Source of the DNA: a bacterium
Lineage (GTDB): Bacteria > BMS3Abin14
DNA length: 9,866 nucleotides
Reading direction: 5' to 3'
NCBI GenBank assembly: GCA_029210545.1
Contig: JARGFV010000094.1
Coordinates: 1 to 9,866, forward strand
The notes beneath the pieces are model-generated. The model did no database searches and was not told the origin of the DNA. It saw nothing but the letters and a program-made list of their open reading frames with translations. The position numbers were made by a program, and so were the translations under genes. Shown piece after piece: positions 6,613-9,866 of this stretch (positions are counted from its first letter, which is position 1; each line of letters starts with the position of its first letter).

Positions 6613-7751
6613 TATGATACGAAAACTTTCTGGGCCGCCTTGACGCCGGCCCCCAGCTCCACCGGCTGGCCGAGTTCCTTCAGGGTCATCTCGATGGCCG
6701 CTACGACCGTCACCATGTCCAGGGCGTCAAGATACCCCATGTGGGACACCCGGAAGATCTTGCCCTTGGCGTGATCCTGGCCGCCGGCGATCGTGATGCC
6801 GTATTTTGCCGCGAGATGCTTGACGATGGACCCTGTATCCATCCCTTCCGGACCGCGGACCGCCGTGATGGAATCGGAAGGGGAATCGGGCGCGAAAAGC
6901 TTGAGGCCCAGCGCGGTCATGCCGGCCCTGAAGGCGTTGGCGTAGGAAGCCGACCGGGCGAACAGGGAGTCGAGCCCCTCTTCGCGGATCTCGCCGAGCA
7001 CCTGCTGAAGGCCGACGAAGAGCGATACGGCCGGCGTGTAGGCCGTGGTGTTCTTGGCAAGGCTCTTCTTCTCCTTGGCCCAGTCGAAGTAGTAGCGGGG
7101 CTGGGTGCACTTCTCGACAAAGCCCCACGCCTTTTCGCTGACCGCCGCGAAGGCGAGCCCGGGAGGAAGGCGCCAGGCCTTCTGGGAGCCGCCCACGACG
7201 ATATCGAGGCCCCACTCGTCAAAGGGGAGGTTCATGACGCCGACGGCGGTGATGCCGTCCACCACGATGAGCGTATTATCGTACCCCTTGACGATGCCGG
7301 CGATCTCCCTGATGGGGGACGCCACCCCTGTGGAGGTCTCGCTGGCCTGGAGGTAGACCGCCTTGATGGAGGGATCGGCCGCGAGCTTGTCGGCGATGAT
7401 CTTCGGGTCGACCGCCTGTCCCCACTCGACGTCGATATCGACGGGTACGCCGCCGAACTTCGAGACCAGCTGGGACCAGCGCTCGCCGAACTTGCCGCCC
7501 CGCACGCAGATAGCCTTGTCGCCGGGGTTGAGGATGTTGCTGACGGCGCCCTCCATGGCGCCCGTGCCGGAGGAGGCGAAGACCAGCACGTCGCCCCTGG
7601 TCTGGAAAACATACTTGAGGCCTTCCACCACGTCGGCGACGATGGCCTCGAACTCCCCGGTTCTGTGGTGCAGGATCGGTTTTGCCATCTCCAGGGAGGT
7701 GTACGGGGACACATCCACCGGACCGGGCGAATAAATCCTCTTCTTGATCAT
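6612..7751 (-). CDS. Class V aminotransferase (serine-pyruvate/alanine-glyoxylate type)
   Basis: A fold-type I PLP enzyme of the alanine-glyoxylate/serine-pyruvate aminotransferase family, cytoplasmic, 379 residues. Family features are the N-terminal YSPGPVDVSP, SGTGAMEG at 61-68 (phosphate cup), SETSTGV at 137, VVDGITAVG at 163 (Asp165 pairs with the PLP ring), GGSQKAW at 187 with Schiff-base Lys191, and RVSHMGY at 334 with the substrate-carboxylate Arg334. ATG at 7751 follows AGGAGAG. An in-frame ATG 38 codons upstream adds a low-complexity basic stretch and breaks the family N-terminus. It sits directly before serA, suggesting a serine/glycine role: serine-glyoxylate or alanine-glyoxylate transamination, or replacement of SerC. 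Substrate preference cannot be read from the sequence. Confidence 0.93.
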   Translation of the reverse strand: MIKKRIYSPGPVDVSPYTSLEMAKPILHHRTGEFEAIVADVVEGLKYVFQTRGDVLVFASSGTGAMEGAVSNILNPGDKAICVRGGKFGERWSQLVSKFGGVPVDIDVEWGQAVDPKIIADKLAADPSIKAVYLQASETSTGVASPIREIAGIVKGYDNTLIVVDGITAVGVMNLPFDEWGLDIVVGGSQKAWRLPPGLAFAAVSEKAWGFVEKCTQPRYYFDWAKEKKSLAKNTTAYTPAVSLFVGLQQVLGEIREEGLDSLFARSASYANAFRAGMTALGLKLFAPDSPSDSITAVRGPEGMDTGSIVKHLAAKYGITIAGGQDHAKGKIFRVSHMGYLDALDMVTVVAAIEMTLKELGQPVELGAGVKAAQKVFVS

Positions 7752-7769
7752 GGTCACTCTCCTGTCTTG

Positions 7770-7812
7770 ATACCGGGAGCCTTCTTGAAAACCCTCGGTC
7801 GACTCCCGGTAT
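7770..7812. repeat. Inverted repeat in the aminotransferase leader
   Basis: ATACCGGGAG (7770-7779) is the exact reverse complement of CTCCCGGTAT (7803-7812), with a 23-nt loop. It lies just upstream of the aminotransferase SD. It may be an operator or a leader hairpin. No -35/-10 pair is clear in the upstream 200 bp. The geometry (10-11 bp arms, 23-nt loop) matches the repeat at 8760-8804. Confidence 0.6.
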
Positions 7813-7905
7813 GGATTCCGGCGGTGCGTTGGATGCCTTCCGGCGCCGCCGATGGACTTTGTCATCCCCCCCGAAACTTTGCTGAATCCTGATCCTCAAA
7901 ACGAT

Positions 7906-7944
7906 AAGGAGAAGGGGGCCAACAGACCCCATCGCCTACTCCTT
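7906..7944 (-). terminator. Possible terminator of the outer-membrane protein gene
   Basis: On the minus strand, AAGGAG...CTCCTT (outer arms) and GGGG...CCCC (inner) form an imperfect stem 7-45 nt after the stop, followed by ATCGTTTTG. The T run is short. Partial read-through into the aminotransferase gene is possible. Confidence 0.4.
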
Positions 7945-7950
7945 TTCAGC

Positions 7951-8706
7951 CTAGAATGAAAAGGTCAGTTTTCCCAGCGCCGCGAAGTCGGCTGAGGGGT
8001 CGTTGAGTCCGAATCCGACCCCCATGCCGAAGTTCAGGGCAGGGCCCATGTCGAAGGTGGCCCCGGCGGCGAACATGTCCCAGACGAGATCGTTGTCCAT
8101 GAGTTCCAGTGTGAAATCGGTTGTATCGGAGTAGGGAATCGCCACACCCACCACGTAATTGACCTGGTTTTCAGCGTTACTTTCACCAGGCATGAAGTAT
8201 TCCACGTTGAGGACCCCTGTAACGCCCTTCATGTCCATGCCGGCCGCCGCGAAAATGGTGATGTCCGTTTCCTCGCTGCTCAACGGGGCGTCGGCCATGG
8301 GGAGCTTGAGCCGAAGGCCCAGGGCGGCGGCGGGGTAGTCGGGCGTCTCCTCCTGCACGGCGAACTTGGCCGAGAGGTAAAGGTCCCCTGAGCCGGTGTC
8401 GTCGGTAGCGCCGTCGTCAAAGCTCTTGTACGCCTCGAAGGCGGCGGCGATCTCGACGGTGGACGTGGCGCCGTAGGTCACGGTTACCGGTACCGTCGAT
8501 TTGTCAATTAAGTCATCATTGATGATGAGCATGGAGCCGCCGACGGCCAGGGCCCCGGCTTCAAGCGTGGATCCGCCAGTGGCCACAAACAGCCCGTCCA
8601 GGCCGAAAAGGTTGGTCTTCAGGGGCCCCGCCGCGGCGGGGCCGGCCCCGAGCGCCATAATCGCGACGATCAGTGAAACGGTAAAAAACACACGCATCTT
8701 GCCCAT
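7951..8706 (-). CDS. Predicted outer-membrane beta-barrel protein
   Basis: A 251-residue protein with a clear signal peptide: MGKMRVFF, a hydrophobic core, then AGPAAAG, with cleavage expected after the AAA near residue 26. The mature part is rich in Gly, Ala, Asp and aromatic residues with alternating strands, and it ends in LGKLTFSF, the terminal Phe typical of proteins handed to the BAM machinery. Repeated short strands (for example GVGFGLND) suggest a barrel of about ten strands or more. The start ATG at 8706 follows AAGGAGG with ideal spacing, and a TATAAT box lies 25-30 bp upstream. It is transcribed ahead of the aminotransferase but is probably a separate unit. The specific family is not recognised: it could be a small transport or structural porin-like protein. 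The export and barrel call is inferred. Confidence 0.8.
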   Translation of the reverse strand: MGKMRVFFTVSLIVAIMALGAGPAAAGPLKTNLFGLDGLFVATGGSTLEAGALAVGGSMLIINDDLIDKSTVPVTVTYGATSTVEIAAAFEAYKSFDDGATDDTGSGDLYLSAKFAVQEETPDYPAAALGLRLKLPMADAPLSSEETDITIFAAAGMDMKGVTGVLNVEYFMPGESNAENQVNYVVGVAIPYSDTTDFTLELMDNDLVWDMFAAGATFDMGPALNFGMGVGFGLNDPSADFAALGKLTFSF

Positions 8707-8730
8707 GTGATCCTCCTTGTACGACAGGGT

Positions 8731-8736
8731 ATTATA
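8731..8736 (-). promoter_or_regulatory. -10 box of the outer-membrane protein promoter
   Basis: A perfect TATAAT on the minus strand implies a start near 8724 and an 18-nt leader before ATG at 8706. At 17 nt upstream (8754-8759) the sequence is ATGGGG, which is not a -35 box. The lack of a -35 and the adjacent inverted repeat suggest activator-dependent transcription. Confidence 0.6.
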
Positions 8737-8759
8737 TCTATGGGGGTTCCCCTCCCCAT

Positions 8760-8804
8760 CTCGTAAAATGGCTCCCATAAACTCTAACGGATACATTTTA
8801 CGAG
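8760..8804. promoter_or_regulatory. Inverted repeat upstream of the OMP promoter, candidate operator
   Basis: CTCGTAAAATG (8760-8770) and CATTTTACGAG (8794-8804) are exact 11-bp reverse complements with a 23-nt loop. The left arm begins right at the -35 position, and the centre lies about 58 bp upstream of the predicted start. That position suits an activator. The factor is not known, and it could equally be another of the window's hairpin repeats. Confidence 0.5.
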
Positions 8805-8816
8805 GTTATCTAATAG

Positions 8817-9103
8817 TAATGGACTCGCGAAAAGATCAATCAACGCACCCTGTGGGGAGCGCCCGGATCAATGGGCAGCCGCGCCCGGGAAGGGCGCCCG
8901 GATCGATGACCGGCAAAAGGAGCCGCGCCCGGGAAGGGCGCCCGGATCAATGGCCTGCCAATGTGCCATTGATCCGTTAAGCCAAAGTCCCACCCGGACT
9001 TTGGCGATCTATCCGCAGCCTCCGTGAGGAAAGCGAAAATCACACTTTTCCCTTTCCGTGGAGCACATAGTCCTGTCCGGACTTTGTGCGGCCCTATCAA
9101 AAG
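8817..9103 (+). repeat. Multi-hairpin modular repeat element, copy B
   Basis: Homologous throughout to copy A (566-853) but on the opposite strand. Shared blocks in order are: a decayed terminal hairpin (8819-8845), GCGCCCGGATCAATG (8859-8873), a 28-bp GC block present twice (8877-8904 and 8921-8948), hairpin CGGATCAATGGC/GCCATTGATCCG (8943-8976), GCCAAAGTCC/GGACTTTGGC (8981-9005), CCTCCGTGAGG with a purine hairpin (about 9018-9060), and a final GGACTTTGTGCGGCCCTATCAA end (9079-9100). The 34-nt hairpin module at 705-738 of copy A is cleanly absent, and the 28-bp block is single in copy A. No credible ORF is present. Confidence 0.8.
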
Positions 9104-9143
9104 TCGCCAATTGAAACTATGGGAAAGGGAGTTGGTTGTCAAG

Positions 9144-9193
9144 AACCCGAAATCCATTGGTGCCTGAAAAGAAGCACCAACGGATTTCGGGTT
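9144..9193. repeat. Long inverted repeat, 20-bp arms
   Basis: Arms 9144-9163 and 9174-9193 are complementary over 20 bp with one mismatch (A opposite C), with a 10-nt loop (CTGAAAAGAA). The outer part reads AACCCGAAATCC/GGATTTCGGGTT. It starts 40 bp beyond copy B. No T tract adjoins it. It could be a processing hairpin, a separate short element or a regulatory site. Confidence 0.7.
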
Positions 9194-9280
9194 GTGGATT
9201 TTTACTTCCCCATGCCGGGAAAGATACTGGGGATTTAAGGTGGCAGTGATTACGGCCTATGGCCTCAGGACACATGGTTT

Positions 9281-9306
9281 CACACAGGTAACAGAGACCA
9301 CAGAGA
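9281..9306. repeat. CAGAG-type degenerate short repeats
   Basis: CACACAGGTAACAGAG followed by ACCACAGAGAA has the same ACACAGAG flavour as the block at 4690-4707, with a loose 8-9 bp period. It is a weak, decayed copy. Confidence 0.4.
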
Positions 9307-9399
9307 ATTGTTTTCATCAGGGGGAGCAACTGCCCTGAACAACTGACTGTGGTGTTTTAAACTTGTTTTCCCCGCGAAAACGGGGATCAGATTTAAAAA

Positions 9400-9432
9400 A
9401 AATCCCCGATTCAGGTAATGAATCGGGGATTT
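9400..9432 (-). terminator. Strong terminator for minus-strand RNA
   Basis: AAATCCCCGATTCA (9400-9413) pairs perfectly with TGAATCGGGGATTT (9419-9432), 14 bp with a 5-nt loop. Read on the minus strand the stem is followed by a run of eight T. The plus-strand reading has only TTTCTTTT. It must end a minus-strand transcript from the right (9433-9866), yet no protein gene is seen there, which points to a non-coding RNA or a lost gene. Confidence 0.8.
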
Positions 9433-9448
9433 CTTTTAAATTTAAAGT

Positions 9449-9589
9449 CCCGGTTGGCCGGCAGGGTTAGGAGGGGAGAAAGGGTTTGCCGCTGCCGGCC
9501 ACCGGGGATGAGAAAGGAGCCTTCGCTGGCATACTTAGCAAGCTGTATGCCAACTATAAAATTCGATGCTAACACATTGAATTTTATAG
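9449..9589. ncRNA. Three consecutive hairpins, candidate structured RNA
   Basis: Stem 1 is 9449-9464 with 9492-9507 (TGGCCGGCAG/CTGCCGGCCA extended by CGGT/ACCG with one bulge). Stem 2 is TGGCATAC (9527-9534) with GTATGCCA (9545-9552). Stem 3 is CTATAAAATTC (9554-9564) with GAATTTTATAG (9579-9589). The strong minus-strand terminator lies 17 bp beyond stem 1, so a minus-strand RNA of about 200 nt could carry all three stems. No known riboswitch or RNA family was recognised and no promoter is clear, so this is only a candidate. Confidence 0.35.
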
Positions 9590-9687
9590 GTAAATTAAAA
9601 AAACCCGCCGTAAGCCGCGGATCAGGCCCGTGCAGATAATGCGCATCCAAACCAGGACTTTCCACGAGCGCGCACAATTTACGCACC

Positions 9688-9717
9688 ATCTTTAAAATGC
9701 TTGAGCATTTTAAAGAT
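9688..9717. repeat. Perfect AT-rich hairpin at the edge of the toxin remnant
   Basis: ATCTTTAAAATGC (9688-9700) pairs with GCATTTTAAAGAT (9705-9717), 13 bp with loop TTGA. Recognisable toxin sequence begins exactly where this hairpin ends, so the hairpin marks the breakpoint of the truncated gene. Confidence 0.7.
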
Positions 9718-9832
9718 TCGGTTTTTCTATCGCGTCAAAGGCAAGACCGCCTGGATCATCACTGTCTGGCATGACGCGCAACTTCCCGCACATCCCTCGG
9801 AAGGAAACAAATCAATCACCTCTTTGGTGTGA
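9716..9832 (+). pseudogene. C-terminal remnant of a RelE/ParE-type toxin
   Basis: Thirty-eight plus-strand codons end at TGA (9830-9832) and read IRFFYRVKGKTAWIITVWHD, then AQLP and a hydrophilic tail. The pattern of a strand with YRV, a turn (KGK), a strand ending in TVWH and a following ARxLP-like segment is the C-terminal beta-hairpin of the RelE/ParE toxin superfamily. The N-terminal half is absent: in-frame sequence upstream is the AT-rich hairpin at 9688-9717 and then unrelated residues, with no start codon or SD. No antitoxin gene is visible before the window ends. The family call rests on short similarity and is moderately sure. Confidence 0.6.
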
Positions 9833-9866
9833 AAAGCACCGAAAGGCGATATCCAGGGGGGAGAGC

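Larger units (their letters stand above)
9104..9715. other. 612 bp with no convincing gene
   Basis: Open frames here (for example one running 9117-9329 and one 9411-9689 on the minus strand) have no SD, no recognisable motif and run through hairpins, so they are not called. The stretch holds an inverted repeat (9144-9193), CAGAG-type repeats (9281-9306), a terminator (9400-9432), a hairpin series (9449-9589) and the start of another hairpin at 9688. Confidence 0.6.

Noticed and set aside
6741-7892. 383-residue open frame on the plus strand opposite the aminotransferase
   Set aside because: Antisense shadow of a strongly supported gene, with no SD and no recognisable domain.
9117-9329. 70-residue minus-strand frame with several Cys residues
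   Set aside because: The Cys spacing suggested a metal site, but the frame is made from CAGAG-type repeats and half of an inverted repeat, and has no SD.
9449-9507. Riboswitch (cobalamin or c-di-GMP type)
   Set aside because: The GC hairpin and AGGG/GAAAGG-like bases prompted a check, but no conserved core motifs of these classes are present and no gene follows.

Overview
The window looks like a GC-rich bacterial chromosome segment with the housekeeping content of a Desulfobacterota/Geobacter-like deltaproteobacterium. That placement is an inference from gene content and style (a HisZ-type histidine pathway, SerA next to a class V aminotransferase, strong Shine-Dalgarno sites) and was not tested by a search. 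Every intact protein or tRNA gene is on the minus strand, so the order of transcription is right to left.

Layout, right to left. At 9716-9832 (plus strand) is the tail of a decayed RelE/ParE-type toxin. Between about 8800 and 9715 there is no convincing gene, only structured non-coding DNA: a roughly 285-bp multi-hairpin repeat (copy B, 8817-9103), a 20-bp-arm inverted repeat, a very strong minus-strand terminator at 9400-9432, and three hairpins in series. A signal-peptide-bearing predicted outer-membrane beta-barrel protein follows (7951-8706), then a class V aminotransferase (6612-7751), serA (4912-6498), hisZ (3179-4429) and purA (1814-3106). A promoter at 1646-1674 drives tRNA-Lys(TTT) and tRNA-Glu(TTC), closed by a terminator at 1320-1352. 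Left of that are a 5'-truncated PIN-domain (VapC-like) toxin remnant (914-1150), copy A of the multi-hairpin repeat in the opposite orientation (566-853), and a 56-residue SEC-C zinc-motif protein (226-396) with its own promoter and terminator.

Metabolically, SerA makes 3-phosphohydroxypyruvate and the neighbouring aminotransferase may complete or extend serine/glycine metabolism. HisZ is the regulatory partner of a short-form HisG, which must be encoded elsewhere. PurA commits IMP to AMP. Histidine and purine synthesis are linked through ATP, PRPP and AICAR, which fits the hisZ-purA neighbourhood.

The most unusual part is the non-coding DNA. Two inverted copies of a modular element share TIR-like ends and a series of hairpins, with at least one compensatory base-pair change and clean gain or loss of whole hairpin modules. 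Nearly every gene junction also carries a perfect 11-13 bp hairpin with a 3-4 nt loop and a different sequence each time. Several spacers carry degenerate tandem arrays with a strict 7- or 8-bp period. The two toxin remnants lie in the same gene-poor flanks as the two element copies.
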